Assembly (NCBI GenBank): GCA_963700705.1
Contig: CAVOYQ010000014.1
Span: 1-64,000 of the forward strand
Direction of reading: 5' to 3'
From: JAHEFT01 sp963700705
GTDB taxonomy: Bacteria; Pseudomonadota; Gammaproteobacteria; Xanthomonadales; SZUA-36
Length of the DNA: 64,000 nt
Below the pieces are notes generated by a model. It searched no databases, was not told where the DNA came from, and saw nothing but the letters and a program-made list of their open reading frames with translations. Below are positions 19,411-29,309 of this stretch, one piece after another (position 1 is the stretch's first letter; each line of letters begins with the position of its first letter). The position numbers were made by a program, and so were the translations under genes.

Positions 19411-20878
19411 TTACGCAGTCGCGGCGACCAACTCGACTTCCGCGACGTGCGATGAACGGGTGATTTCGTACTTCGACAGAAACCAGATACCGATCGAAGC
19501 CAGCACGACCCAGGCGCCGGTATAGCCGAGCCCCAGCCGCGCCAGCGCGTCCTCGGGCACGTTCATGGTGTCTGTCATCTGCGGAAAACTGATGGCCGTC
19601 AACAGCAGGCCGGCCAGCAGGGCGCCAAAGGCTCCCGCGCTTTTTTCGATAAAGGTCTGGAAGGCGAAAATGGCGCCCTTCCAGGCGTTTGCCCGCCTGC
19701 AGCAGCAATTCTTCGGTGACGTCCGCGAACATCGAGTAAATGATGGCCAGCGCGACGATCCAGATGACCTGGCTGAAGAAATCATAAACCAGCACCAGGT
19801 AAAACAGGCCGTCACTGCCGCGCTCCGGCAGCAATCCCATGACCAGCAGCGGCGGCAGGATCATCGTGATCAGGATCGAGGCCCCCAGGAAGCGCATGGC
19901 CATGACCTTCTTGTCGCCCTTGACGACAAAGCGCCCGACCACCGGGATGACGCCGAACGTCGCCACCAGTTGCGCGAACGCCAGCATCGAATTCTGCTCG
20001 CTGCTCATGCCGAAGAACGAACCGTAGTGGTAAATCCACAAGGCCGCGGTCGTGCCGTTGCCTGCCGCGACGAACAGGCCGGACAGGATCAGCGCGCGCA
20101 TCGACCGGTTCTGCAACAGCTCCCGCAGCGACAGGAACATGTCTTTCAAGCCGATGCTCTGTTTGGCCGTTTTTTTATGCAGGTTCGGGATTTCCGGATG
20201 CAGTCCGATCGAAGACAGCAGCAGGGCCAGCAGGACGATGGCGCCGCAGACCAGGGCGCCTTCCTGGTAGCCGTTGATATTCAGCTGACCCCTGGCGTAT
20301 TCAGCCGAATCGTTCAGCCAGAAGGTGTACATGGCCATGACCATGACCGAACTGGTGATCCAGGCCACGGTGATCGGCAGCGACCCCAGCCGCGTGCGCT
20401 CGTCGTAGTCCGACGTCAGTTCCGCGACCAGGGACCGGGCCGGCACGTCGAACATCGTCATGGAAAGCCGCAACAGCACGCAGACGGACAGCAGGTAGGC
20501 AAACAGGGCCCCTTGCCGGGTCTCGTCAAACGGCGGAAACCAGACCAGCATGTACAACGCGGTCATCGGAACGATCGAGGCGTACATGAACGGGTGGCGC
20601 CGGCCCAGCTTCGACTTGAAGTTGTCGGATAAATAGCCGATCAGCGGGTCGGAGACGGCATCCACCACCAGCGCGATGGCAATGGCCAGGCCCACCAGGG
20701 CCGAAGACAATCCGATGATCTGGCTATAGAAAAAGAACAGGAAGTAATCGATTCCGTTGTAAATGATGCCCGAGGTCGGAATGCCGCTGATGGCAAAAGC
20801 AATCCGCGATCTCGGAGCGACTACCTTCACAACCTTGTCATCGTTCAAGTGCGCCGCCTCGGCAACAGGAGCCTTCAT
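19411..20878 (-). CDS. MFS transporter, GPH (MelB-like) sugar:cation symporter family (one frameshift)
   Basis: About 489 residues and 12 hydrophobic segments. The N-terminal half shows YNGIDYFLFFFYSQIIGLS, VVDAVSDPLIGYLSDNFKSK with the family's DPLIGxxSD, and KLGRRHPFMYASIVP. The cytoplasmic mid-loop and FFGMSSEQNSMLAFAQLVA follow. A frame change near 19690 restores GKRLEGAIFAFQTFIEKSAG and the last two helices. Members carry glycosides, pentoses or hexuronides with Na+ or H+; the substrate is unknown here. ATG 20878 is preferred to the TTG at 20914. Likely monocistronic. Confidence 0.85.
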
Positions 20879-21093
20879 TGGCCCGAGGTTACACACGCTA
20901 TCGCGAACCGGCAATCAATATTCTGTTTTGCGGAAATTTGACGACCATCAGGGTGCCGATGCTAACGAAGTCAGGGTAAGTGGGAGCTGTTTTTCAGGGC
21001 TTGCCCAGGTCAAGATCGAAGTGTTTCCAGGATTTCGTGTCATAGAGACTTGCGGCTTTGCTGGTGGTGATCAACAGTTGTTTGCCGAAAACC

Positions 21094-22899
21094 CTACGGG
21101 GGATTTCCGGCAGCCTTCTGTTTCAGGTTTTCAAGATAATCGAGGTGGCGTTGAAGACCCGCCAGCCGCTCCCTGGCGACCAACTGCAGGAGCTCGGCCT
21201 GTTTTTCCGGCGTGAGACCATCACTGCGGACAAATCGTGTCGAGTCACCGTTCAATTGGATGGCTCCATCACCTTCCGGGCAAAAAACGTTGATCTCGGA
21301 AGGGTTTGATCCCGGCACATGGAGCGCACATCGGCCCCTGGATTCCGGCAAGAACACACTCATCGGCTCATCTTCGGAGCAGTATTCGATCATTGAGCCA
21401 GTGACGGAATGACGGCACCAGGTCGCTGTGATGGAACACGCCGTCACGGTATCCCGGTTCACCCTGTCCAAACATCAGGAACTGGACCCGTGATGGGGCA
21501 GCTGCGCCATATTTTTGTTCTTCCTCTTTTGAGATTGGCGTCATGCTGCGATGGTCACCCAGAACCAGCAGTATTCCATTGTCAAAAAAGCCGGATTCCT
21601 GCAGCTTCCGGATGAATGCCGCCGCCTGCCTGTCGGCATAGCGAACGGCCTGCTCCAGGTCCGGCTGCTTCGAAACGGGATCCAGAGTATGGCTGGTGCA
21701 TTGAAATCGTCAGCAAGGTGAGCAGCCAGGGCTGCCCGGCCGGGCGGTTTTCGATCCAGTCCAGGCTTCGTGCATACAAGGCCTCGTCAGCCGCGGCTTT
21801 GTACTGAACGACCGGCCAGTTCCTGTAGAAAGGATTTTCGCTCCCTTCGGTTTCCTGGAAACCCAGGTCCTTCAGCCACTCGCCTTTTCGCGTGATGCCC
21901 AAAGACCCCAGGGTCAGGAACGCCGTGTGATAACCCGCCTGGTTGAATTCACGCGGCACGGTCTGCTCGAGTCCCCAGGCCGTCTCGAACGGCACGACGG
22001 CCTGGAACAGGTGCGAAAAGGGCGAGTACAGCCGGACACCACCCAAAATTCCGATCAGACCCTCATTGGTGGCGAACCCGTTCGCGTGCATATTGCCAAA
22101 GACCACCCCTTCGGATGAAATCCGGTCCAACTCCGGGGTCCAGTCGTAGATGCCGCCATAAGCCTTGCTTTGATAGGCCGACAGGGATTCGATGATCAGC
22201 AGGATGACATTTTTGCGCTGATGCATGCCCGCGCGGCATAAGGCCGGTTGGGAAGGCTGCTTCAGGAGGTTTTCAGCAAAAGACTCGCTGTACGTCCTGG
22301 TCTGCGAAACAAAAAGATTCGCACCCAGGTAATTCTGGATGACCCACGAGTTCACGTAATTGACTTTCCAGGGCATCAACGCTGCGCCAAGGGCCAAAAG
22401 GGTCATCGCTGAACAGGCGAAAACGGAAACCTTCCAGGGCTTTTTCGGCGGGAACAACAGTGCCGCGAAGAGAACCCACAGCAGTAACGCCTTGGCATTG
22501 GCTTTCCAACGGCCGCCGAGGAACTCCTGCAATTGCTCCCATATCGCTCCCCCCTGCGAGCCATAGAGCTTGATGCTGGAAAACAGGACGCGGATACCAA
22601 ACTGCTTGAATACGATCAAATCCACGATGTAGAGCAGCAAAAGCAGCAGCGCCAGCAGCCGCAGAGACACGCCAAACAGCGGTACTCCTGATGAACCAGG
22701 AACCCAGCATCAGTAACCCGATCGACGCAAGAATCGGCCCATCCGCATTCCAAACGGCGGCGTTGTATGACTCCATCCAGGCCGTAACCGGCCCGATGGT
22801 CGAATCGACCAGTTGCACGCGCCAATAGAAAATAAGCGGCAGGGCCAGTAAAGCCGCGAGCGTGACCAGTTGATGGGTAGTGTGTTTTATGGGAAGCAT
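21094..22899 (-). CDS. LtaS/OpgB-like membrane sulfatase-fold phosphotransferase (several frameshifts)
   Basis: About 600 residues: four or five N-terminal membrane helices (LVTLAALLALPLIFYWRV; LRLLALLLLLLYIVDLIVF), then a periplasmic alkaline-phosphatase-superfamily domain. NVILLIIESLSAYQSKAYGG carries the metal-binding Glu, NMHANGFATNEGLIGILGG the candidate catalytic Thr, and GILLVLGDHRSMTP the Asp-His metal site. Shifts fall near 22680, 21690, 21480 and 21415; the C-terminal tail ends LENLKQKAAGNPP. Family members transfer phosphoglycerol or phosphoethanolamine to periplasmic glucans or other envelope glycans. The acceptor here is unknown. Confidence 0.82.
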
Positions 22900-22994
22900 G
22901 CTGCAGCTCGAAAGCGGAAACACGTCGCCAGGACTGGATTGACGTGAACGAGAAGGACTTTGGACTCCACTTTATCGTCGGGATGGATCACGTA

Positions 22995-23763
22995 TTACCG
23001 GATGGCATATCCCCCATCCACCCGGACCGTGGTTCCGGTCACGAAGTCGGAAGCGCGCGAAGCCAGGAAGATGGCCGTGCCGGCGACCTCTTCCGTTCGG
23101 CCCCAACGCCCGGCGGGCGTCCGCGCAATAATTTCGTCATTCAACGGCATGGTTTTCACCGGCGCAGTCATATCCGTTTCAATCCAGCCGGGCGCGATCG
23201 CATTGACCTGGATGTTATTCGGCGCCAGTTCAATGGCCATTGATTTCGTCAGCTGTATCACCGCGCCCTTGGCCGCGCTGTAGGAAGGAATCAGTCCGGA
23301 CCCGAAGTAGGAATACATGCTGCCGAGGTTGATGATTTTTCCCGACTGGCGTTGCACCATGGATTTGGCAACCAGCTTGGAGAGGAGGAAAACCGTGTTC
23401 AGCTGCGTTTCGACCACGCTGTCCCAGTCCTCGGCCGACTCCTCCAGGACGCCGCCGCTCAGGCACACGATTCCGGCATTGTTAACCAGGATATCCACCG
23501 GCCCGAGTTCTTCCTCGACTTTCTTCAGCGCCGGTTCGAGCTCATTCCTGTTGGACAGGTCGACACGCAGGGCCATTGCGGGACTGACCGAATTCGCTGA
23601 GTTCGTCCAGCACCCGCTGATTCTTTTCTTCGTTGCGCCCGATGATGGCGACACTGGCCCCGGCTGCTGCGAAACCCAGGGCAATGCCCCGGCCAATACC
23701 GCCGTTGCCGCCGGTAACGATCGCGACACGGCCCGACAAATCAAACAGGTTTTCAAAGTTCAT
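22995..23763 (-). CDS. Short-chain dehydrogenase/reductase (KduD/FabG-like; one frameshift)
   Basis: 255-residue classical SDR. N-terminal Rossmann motif GRVAIVTGGNGGIGRGIALG, then VDILVNNAGIV, catalytic Ser in INLGSMYSYFGSGL, YSAAKGAVIQLTKSM with the Tyr-x-x-x-Lys pair, and C-terminal FVTGTTVRVDGGYAI. The frame changes near 23585 between the first 60 residues and the rest. ATG 23763 starts MNFENLFDLSG. The sequence resembles 2-deoxy-gluconate 3-dehydrogenase-type enzymes, but substrate cannot be assigned. It lies 40 bp downstream of the next leftward gene and may be co-transcribed with it. Confidence 0.87.
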
Positions 23764-23803
23764 AAAATCTCCAACAGGCTTCATACTACGTCAGGTCACG
23801 TTA

Positions 23804-24338
23804 TCAGTTTGACAGTCCCTTGTATTCGTATTTTTTCTCGTCAACCCGGTCGAGTATGCCCATGGTTTCGCCGAAAGGTATGTTCAGGAAGGTTCCTCCG
23901 CCGAACAGCCAGCCTTGATCGGAGTTGGTCATGATGACGTACTCCTTGGTTCTTTTCTCCGATTTTTTCGTACCGGCTGTCCACGATGATCATCACCGTT
24001 TGCATGTCTTTCCGGTAACAGTGTCCCATTTCTGTGCAGGGAATCCTGTCCGGCGTGATCGCGCTGAGGGCGACGAGTTCGTAGTCCAGCAAGGCGCCGT
24101 TTTTACCCTGGCTTTTTCTCATCGCTTTTTTCCAGGTGGAAAAATTCTTGTAACGCTGGATTCGCGGATGGACCAGTTCGTATTGTTCCAGGTAGTTCTT
24201 TTGCTGGTACAGGCTGGTCCAGGTCTGAAAGCGGGCAAACGCCTCTTTGACCTGCTCATCGGTCGCCAGCGGAGCGGGTTCGATGGCTGCCAGGCTGAAC
24301 GGCAACACCAAAAGAATCAACAGAAGGGTTTTCGGCAT
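23804..24338 (-). CDS. Exported DUF4019-like protein (one frameshift)
   Basis: About 177 residues with a signal peptide (LLLILLVLPFSLAAIEP). The body has an alpha+beta pattern: VKEAFARFQTWTSLYQQKN, STWKKAMRKSQGKNG, YRKDMQTVMIIVDSRYEKIG, and after a frame change near 23957 EYVIMTNSDQGWLFGGGTFL, ending at TGA 23804-23806 (YKGLSN). The layout resembles DUF4019 proteins, which have no established role. Start either ATG 24359, which overlaps the upstream TGA, or ATG 24338; the latter gives the cleaner signal peptide. Confidence 0.68.
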
Positions 24339-24355
24339 TTGAAAAGTATAGAAAC

Positions 24356-24550
24356 TCATCGAATTCCTGGATAGCCGGGATGCGTTTTCACCCTCGTCCC
24401 GATATCAGGTGGCGGGTGGTGGAAAAACCCCGGACTCGCATCCGCCAGCGTGTTGACCGAATCGATCGCATCGTTGAAATCCTGCATTTCAGGACTTTCG
24501 GGTTCAAACTTCATCTTTGCAATGTTCAGTTCAGCCAGGTTCCAGTTCAT
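24356..24550 (-). pseudogene. DUF3291 N-terminal fragment
   Basis: 64 codons. The first 45 match the start of DUF3291 proteins (LAELNIAKMKF, FNDAIDSVNTLADASPGFFH), but the family normally runs to 140-170 residues, and nothing matching its second half follows. The ORF overlaps the GNAT gene upstream by 20 nt, and its TGA overlaps the ATG of the next gene, so it is still inside a coupled leftward operon. Probably a deletion remnant; a functional micro-protein is the less likely alternative. Confidence 0.6.
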
Positions 24551-25055
24551 CGGATATTCCAGGTAAATTCGTGGGAAAAGGGTTTTCAGCATTAATGGTT
24601 GATAATGACAGTGACATAAAGCGACTGAAAGGATCGTCCTTATAGTCGCCAAAGGGACCGCAATAGCGAAAACCGAATTTCTGATATAGCGAATGTGCCG
24701 GTTCGAAAGCGGGTCCCGATCCGGTTTCCAGGAATAATCGAAGGTACCTTCGCTTGATCGATTCTTCGATCAGGCGGTGGAGAATTGCCGTCGCCACGCC
24801 TTTGCCGAGATGCGCTTTTGAAGTTCGCATGGACTTGATCTCGCCCTGTTCTGTGTCCAGTTCTTTCAGCGCCCCGCAACCGAGCAGCACCGGTCCGTCC
24901 CATGCCGTCCAGAAGGAAATTCCCGGTCCACGAAGCGCGGGCAGATCGAGCGCATGAATGCTTTCCGCCGGAGAGTGTTCTGTCATTCCGGCAAGATGTT
25001 CACTCAATAACGCCGCCACCTCGGTCCCGGACAGGTTGTCTTCAATGATTCGCAT
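24531..25055 (-). CDS. GNAT-family N-acetyltransferase
   Basis: 174 residues with the acetyl-CoA-binding core: GCGALKELDTEQGEIKSM (beta4), the pyrophosphate loop KAHLGKGVATAILHRLIEES at residues about 84-103, and LFLETGSGPAFEPAHSLYQK followed by FGFRYCGPFGDYKDDPFSRF. This Gly-Phe-x-x-Cys-xx-Phe ending is typical of YedL/PanZ-unrelated small-molecule acetyltransferases. Substrate unknown. First gene of a leftward run (GNAT, DUF3291 remnant, DUF4019-like, SDR). A 120-bp gap separates it from the divergent redoxin gene. Confidence 0.9.
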   Translation of the reverse strand: MRIIEDNLSGTEVAALLSEHLAGMTEHSPAESIHALDLPALRGPGISFWTAWDGPVLLGCGALKELDTEQGEIKSMRTSKAHLGKGVATAILHRLIEESIKRRYLRLFLETGSGPAFEPAHSLYQKFGFRYCGPFGDYKDDPFSRFMSLSLSTINAENPFPTNLPGISDELEPG

Positions 25056-25175
25056 CAGTGCCCCACCATCAAATGCTGAATTCTAACGAGTCAGCCGGTA
25101 AAGGCATACCCGGTGGTGTCCTCTGACGTATAATTTTCCGGTTTACTGTAGTGATCAGAACAGGCGGGAACACTT

Positions 25176-25865
25176 ATGAAAGCTTTTTTACTGAATGCCA
25201 TGGCACTGTTTCTGCTGTTGGGAGTTACAGGCCAGACGGCTTTTGCCCAATTTCAGCGAACCGATATCCATGAAGAGGCCAGCCAGGTGCAGCCTTTGTT
25301 GCCCGGTATGAAAGCCGCTGGATTCGACGTGCTCGACGCGCAAGGAAACCCGGTTCACTTTGATCCTGAAAATATGGACAGGCCCCTGGTGCTGACCTTT
25401 TTCCGCGGGGGCTGGTGCCCCTATTGCAACCTCCACCTGGCTGAGCTCAGGAAAGCCGAGGAAGAATTGAAGACCCTGGGCTTCGACATATGGTTCCTCA
25501 GTATCGACCAGCCGGAAGTGCTTTATGAAAGCCTGCAGCAGCCGGACATCGGCTACAGCATTTTTTCAGACTCCAAACTCAGCGCCACGCGCGCTTATGG
25601 ACTGGCCTTTCGCGTACCGGATGACCTGGTTGCGCGCTACCTGGAATGGGGTATTGACCTGGAAAGCGCCTCGGGGGAATCCCATCACGTGCTGCCCGCC
25701 CCGTCCACTTTCATAATCGGCAGTGACGGTATCATCCAGTTCCAGTATACGAACCCGGATTACAAGGTTCGGCTGCACCCCGAAGTCCTTCTGGCCGCCG
25801 CCCGGGTCTATACGCAAAACGCCAATGACCGGCTTCGGCGCCAATACGATGCCAGCAAAAATTAA
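25176..25865 (+). CDS. Exported AhpC/TSA-family thioredoxin-fold protein
   Basis: 229 residues with a signal peptide (ALFLLLGVTGQTAFA). The redoxin domain contains LVLTFFRGGWCPYCNLHLAE, with a WCPYC redox pair near residues 79-83, DIWFLSIDQPEVL, and APSTFIIGSDGIIQF. The CxxC in place of a lone peroxidatic Cys suggests a periplasmic thiol-disulfide or peroxide reductase related to AhpC/TSA. It is followed 12 bp downstream by the S9 peptidase gene in the same direction, so the two probably form an operon. Confidence 0.9.
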   Translation: MKAFLLNAMALFLLLGVTGQTAFAQFQRTDIHEEASQVQPLLPGMKAAGFDVLDAQGNPVHFDPENMDRPLVLTFFRGGWCPYCNLHLAELRKAEEELKTLGFDIWFLSIDQPEVLYESLQQPDIGYSIFSDSKLSATRAYGLAFRVPDDLVARYLEWGIDLESASGESHHVLPAPSTFIIGSDGIIQFQYTNPDYKVRLHPEVLLAAARVYTQNANDRLRRQYDASKN

Positions 25866-25877
25866 AAGGATTTACCC

Positions 25878-28058
25878 ATGAGAAGACTGCTCCTGCCAAT
25901 GCTTACGCCGCTGATCCTGATGGCTTGCTCTGAACCGGTTTCTGAACCGGTCAAAGTCGTGGAAGTTGCCGATAAACCTGCCGCACTGGTTTACCCCGTC
26001 ACCGACAAGGTCGATCACGTCGATAACTATCACGGCACCGAGGTCGCCGACCCCTACCGCTGGCTTGAAGACGATGTGCGCGAAAGCGAGGCGGTCGCCA
26101 GTTGGGTCGATGCCGAGAACAAAGTGACTTTTGCCTATCTCGATACCATCGAAGAACGCCCGGCCATCTATTCGCGCATGAAGGAACTCTGGGATTACGA
26201 GCGATTTTCGCTTCCCGTCAAGGAAGGCGGCCGGTACTTTTACAGCTATAACAACGGCCTGCAAAACCAGGATGTCATTTACACCCTGACCGGCCTGGAT
26301 GCGGAGCCGGAACTGTTAATCGATCCCAATACCTGGTCGGAAGACGGCACCGTTGCGCTGGCGTCCTACTTCCCCAGCCCGGATGGCGAGCACGTGGCTT
26401 ACCTGGTGCAGGACGGCGGTTCGGACTGGCGCGTGGGCAAGGTGATGAATGTCGGAAGCGGGGAGGTCCTGGCGGACACGCTGGACTGGTTGAAATTCAC
26501 CAGTGTTTCATGGGCGGGGGACAGCTCCGGTTTCTATTACAGCCGTTTCCCGGCCACCAGCGAAGAGGAAAAATTCCAGTCGCTGAACAAGGACATGATG
26601 CTGTATTTCCACGAGCTGGGCACGCCGCAGGAACAGGACAGGGTTGTGTACGCCCGGCCGGATCAACCGGATTGGCTGATGGGCGCAACAGTCACGGATG
26701 ACGGCAAACACCTGGTGATTACGATTTCCGTGGGCACGGATAGCCGTTACTCCATCGTGCACCAGGACCTCACCGTTCCGGACGCCGAACCCGTCATGAT
26801 CATCAAGGGATTTGACTATGATTACACGCTGGTCGGAAACGTCGGCGATGAGCTGTATTTCCGTACCAATGACGGCGCGCCGCGAAACCGGCTGATCGTG
26901 ATCAACGTTAAACAACCCGGCCGCGAGCACTGGCGTGAAGTGATCGCCCAGTCCGCTGACGTGTTGGACGGCGTCAGCCTGGTGGGCGGAAAAATCATTG
27001 CACGCTATATGCAGGATGCCAAAACAGTCGTAAAAGTGATGGACCTGGAAGGCCATGAAACCGGAACGATTGATTTGCCGGGCATCGGAACCGCCTCCGG
27101 CTTCGGCGGCAAGTTCAATGATGAAGAAACCTTCTTCGCATTCTCCAGCTTCAACAGCCCGACCACGATCAGCAAACTGGATGTCGCGACCGGCGCCGTC
27201 GAGGTCTTCAAGGCGCCGGAAGTCGCGATGAATCCGGATGACTACGTCGTCAAGCAGGTGTTTTATACCTCGAAGGACGGTACCCGCGTGCCGATGTTCA
27301 TCTCGCATCGAAAAGACGTGGTGCCTGACGGCAACACGCCGACGATGCTTTACGGCTACGGCGGCTTCAACATCTCGATGACGCCGTCCTATTCGACCGT
27401 CCGCCTGACCTGGATGGACATGGGCGGCATTTATGCCGTTGCCAACCTGCGCGGCGGTGGCGAATACGGCGAGGAATGGCACCAGGCCGGCACCCGGCTG
27501 AACAAGCAGAATGTATTCGACGATTTTATCGCCGCGGCCGAATACCTGATCGGGGAGGGCTATACCCGCCCTGAAAAACTGGCCATCTTTGGCGGCAGCA
27601 ATGGTGGACTGCTGGTAGGTGCCGTCGTCAACCAGCGGCCGGACCTGTTCGGTGCGGCCATTCCCGCGGTCGGCGTGATGGACATGCTGAGATTCCACAA
27701 CTTCACCGCCGGACGTTTCTGGACCGACGATTATGGTTCATCCGACAATCCGGAAGAGTTTGCCGCCTTGCTGAAATATTCTCCGTACCACAATATCCGT
27801 AAGGGCACCGTTTACCCGGCAATCCTGGTCACGACGGCCGATACCGATGACCGCGTGGTGCCCGGACACAGCTTCAAGTACGCTGCAGCGCTGCAGGAAG
27901 CCCAGGCCGGTGATGCTCCCGTTCTGATCAGGGTCGAAACACGGGCCGGTCATGGCGCAGGCGTTCCGACCGATAAACTCATTGCGGAGTATTCGGATAT
28001 GTGGGCTTTTTTGCTCGAGAACCTCGGGATGAAGCTGCCGGAAGGTTTTGGCCACTAG
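25878..28058 (+). CDS. Prolyl oligopeptidase family serine peptidase (S9A), lipoprotein
   Basis: 726 residues, intact. A lipobox (LILMAC) predicts lipidation at Cys17 and a membrane-attached periplasmic location. Residues about 35-430 form the S9A beta-propeller (YHGTEVADPYRWLEDDV opening). The C-terminal alpha/beta hydrolase has oxyanion YGYGGFNISM, nucleophile Ser in FGGSNGGLLVG (about residue 574), Asp in TADTDDRVVPGHSFKY (about 657) and His in RAGHGAG (about 692). It cleaves short proline-containing peptides. ATG 25878 has AAAAGGA just upstream. Probable operon with the redoxin gene. Confidence 0.95.
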   Translation: MRRLLLPMLTPLILMACSEPVSEPVKVVEVADKPAALVYPVTDKVDHVDNYHGTEVADPYRWLEDDVRESEAVASWVDAENKVTFAYLDTIEERPAIYSRMKELWDYERFSLPVKEGGRYFYSYNNGLQNQDVIYTLTGLDAEPELLIDPNTWSEDGTVALASYFPSPDGEHVAYLVQDGGSDWRVGKVMNVGSGEVLADTLDWLKFTSVSWAGDSSGFYYSRFPATSEEEKFQSLNKDMMLYFHELGTPQEQDRVVYARPDQPDWLMGATVTDDGKHLVITISVGTDSRYSIVHQDLTVPDAEPVMIIKGFDYDYTLVGNVGDELYFRTNDGAPRNRLIVINVKQPGREHWREVIAQSADVLDGVSLVGGKIIARYMQDAKTVVKVMDLEGHETGTIDLPGIGTASGFGGKFNDEETFFAFSSFNSPTTISKLDVATGAVEVFKAPEVAMNPDDYVVKQVFYTSKDGTRVPMFISHRKDVVPDGNTPTMLYGYGGFNISMTPSYSTVRLTWMDMGGIYAVANLRGGGEYGEEWHQAGTRLNKQNVFDDFIAAAEYLIGEGYTRPEKLAIFGGSNGGLLVGAVVNQRPDLFGAAIPAVGVMDMLRFHNFTAGRFWTDDYGSSDNPEEFAALLKYSPYHNIRKGTVYPAILVTTADTDDRVVPGHSFKYAAALQEAQAGDAPVLIRVETRAGHGAGVPTDKLIAEYSDMWAFLLENLGMKLPEGFGH

Positions 28059-28117
28059 CCGGACGCCGGGACAGCACCAGGCCTTAAGGCCAGGCAACGG
28101 TCTGGCCCCGCCAACCA

Positions 28118-29002
28118 TCAGAAATCGGTGTACACCACCGACGATGATCCGAGGTTCTGGTTTTTGGCCAGCAGCTGCGTTTTCCCGCTGTGGACGTCAT
28201 AAACCCAGACCGATGACCGTTCCTCGCCGCCAAACATGCCACGCCAACTCTCCGTGAGAATCAGGGCGCCTTGCGCACTGACGTAAGCCAGTGCGTCGAA
28301 CTGCTTTCCTTCGGGCAGCGCCAGGCTGCCAAACGTTTCGCCGTCCAGGTTCACCAGGACGTAATGCGTATCTTCAGCCTGTTGCGCTTGCTGCTTGCAG
28401 ACCAGCTGCTCAAAGTCGTCGATCCAGACCGCATGCTCCAGCCGGCATGCAGCGCTTAACGCGTCCAGGGTGTGCAATGCGCCGGTGACCACGTCGTAGG
28501 AACGAATCAGCCGCTGCCCCGCCTCGGTCGTTTCGAACAGCACCAATTCGTTCGATAACACCATGACCCTGGAAACCTGGTTCATCTTGTGGGAAAAAAT
28601 GATTTCGCTGCTCGCGTCGCCGGCGATCGCCACCTCGTAAAGCTTCAGGCCATCGTCGTAAACCATTAATCCGGATTTGGGAAGATACCGTGCAATGACC
28701 CCCGAATATAAAGCGGAGACCTGGCCGGTTTTCAGGTCGACCCAGGAAATGCGGTGAACTTCCTGCCGGTTAACGGATTCCGATTCCGCAATCAGTAACT
28801 TGTTTTCTCCAAAAGAACTGACGTCGCGGATGGTTTTTTCCCCCAGGATGGCGGCCACGGACAAATCACTATCCCTCAGGCTGAACCGCATCAGGTAAGC
28901 ACCCTTGGCGAAATACAGATAGCCATGGTAGCCGGTCTGATCCGATGAGCCGCATGAAACCAGCACCGCGATCAGCAGTATCAGAAAAAGCTTGAGGGCC
29001 AA
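28118..29002 (-). CDS. Putative lipoprotein with beta-propeller-like repeats
   Basis: About 294 residues. A lipobox (LLIAVLVSCGSSD) follows a short hydrophobic leader, so the protein is probably lipid-anchored in the periplasm. The rest is beta-rich, with repeated short units of the type VHRISWVDLKTGQVSAL, LIRSYDVVTGALHTLDAL and VWVYDVHSGKTQLLA, suggesting a propeller. No family recognised. The likely start is TTG 29002, overlapping the cbpM stop region (29004) by a few bases; there is no ATG in a sensible position. It ends 59 bp from the convergent peptidase gene. Confidence 0.72.
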   Translation of the reverse strand: MALKLFLILLIAVLVSCGSSDQTGYHGYLYFAKGAYLMRFSLRDSDLSVAAILGEKTIRDVSSFGENKLLIAESESVNRQEVHRISWVDLKTGQVSALYSGVIARYLPKSGLMVYDDGLKLYEVAIAGDASSEIIFSHKMNQVSRVMVLSNELVLFETTEAGQRLIRSYDVVTGALHTLDALSAACRLEHAVWIDDFEQLVCKQQAQQAEDTHYVLVNLDGETFGSLALPEGKQFDALAYVSAQGALILTESWRGMFGGEERSSVWVYDVHSGKTQLLAKNQNLGSSSVVYTDF

Positions 29003-29003
29003 T

Positions 29004-29306
29004 TCAGCGTTCCAGCTCGGCAATCCGGTCCAGCAGTTCCAGTGCCAGCGCGGCGCCGGCCAGGTTGACACCGAGGTCGCGCTGCAGGTGCACCACGGTT
29101 CGCACACGCTGGACACTGCTGATATGGAATTGCCAACTGTCTGCACGCTCGGCGCGCGCCACGTCGTCCGCCGGGTCGAGAATGCCTTCCTGCACAAACG
29201 TGACCACCTCCGTGACCTCGACCATGCAGTGACGGCAGAGTTCGTCCACGGTGATCAGGGTTTCTTCGTCGATCAATTGCCCACGCAATGGTTCTGAATG
29301 CGCCAT
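29004..29306 (-). CDS. cbpM: Chaperone modulator CbpM
   Basis: 100 residues resembling a MerR-like helix-turn-helix: LITVDELCRHCMVEVTEVVT, FVQEGILDPADDV, and the C-terminal helix VHLQRDLGVNLAGAALALEL. CbpM binds the J-domain of CbpA and inhibits its co-chaperone activity. It lies 3 bp downstream of cbpA in the same operon, the usual arrangement. Confidence 0.93.
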   Translation of the reverse strand: MAHSEPLRGQLIDEETLITVDELCRHCMVEVTEVVTFVQEGILDPADDVARAERADSWQFHISSVQRVRTVVHLQRDLGVNLAGAALALELLDRIAELER

Positions 29307-29309
29307 GGC

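Noticed and set aside
19565..20632. 355-codon plus-strand ORF opposite the MFS gene
   Set aside because: Low-complexity Gln/Arg/Asp-rich translation, no start signal; the minus strand is a clear 12-helix transporter.
26508..27698. 396-codon minus-strand ORF opposite the S9 peptidase
   Set aside because: The peptidase is intact with a complete catalytic triad, so this is an antisense shadow.
28076..28100. GGCCTTAAGGCC palindrome between convergent genes as a terminator
   Set aside because: Only a 6-bp arm with no loop and no T-tract; too weak to call.
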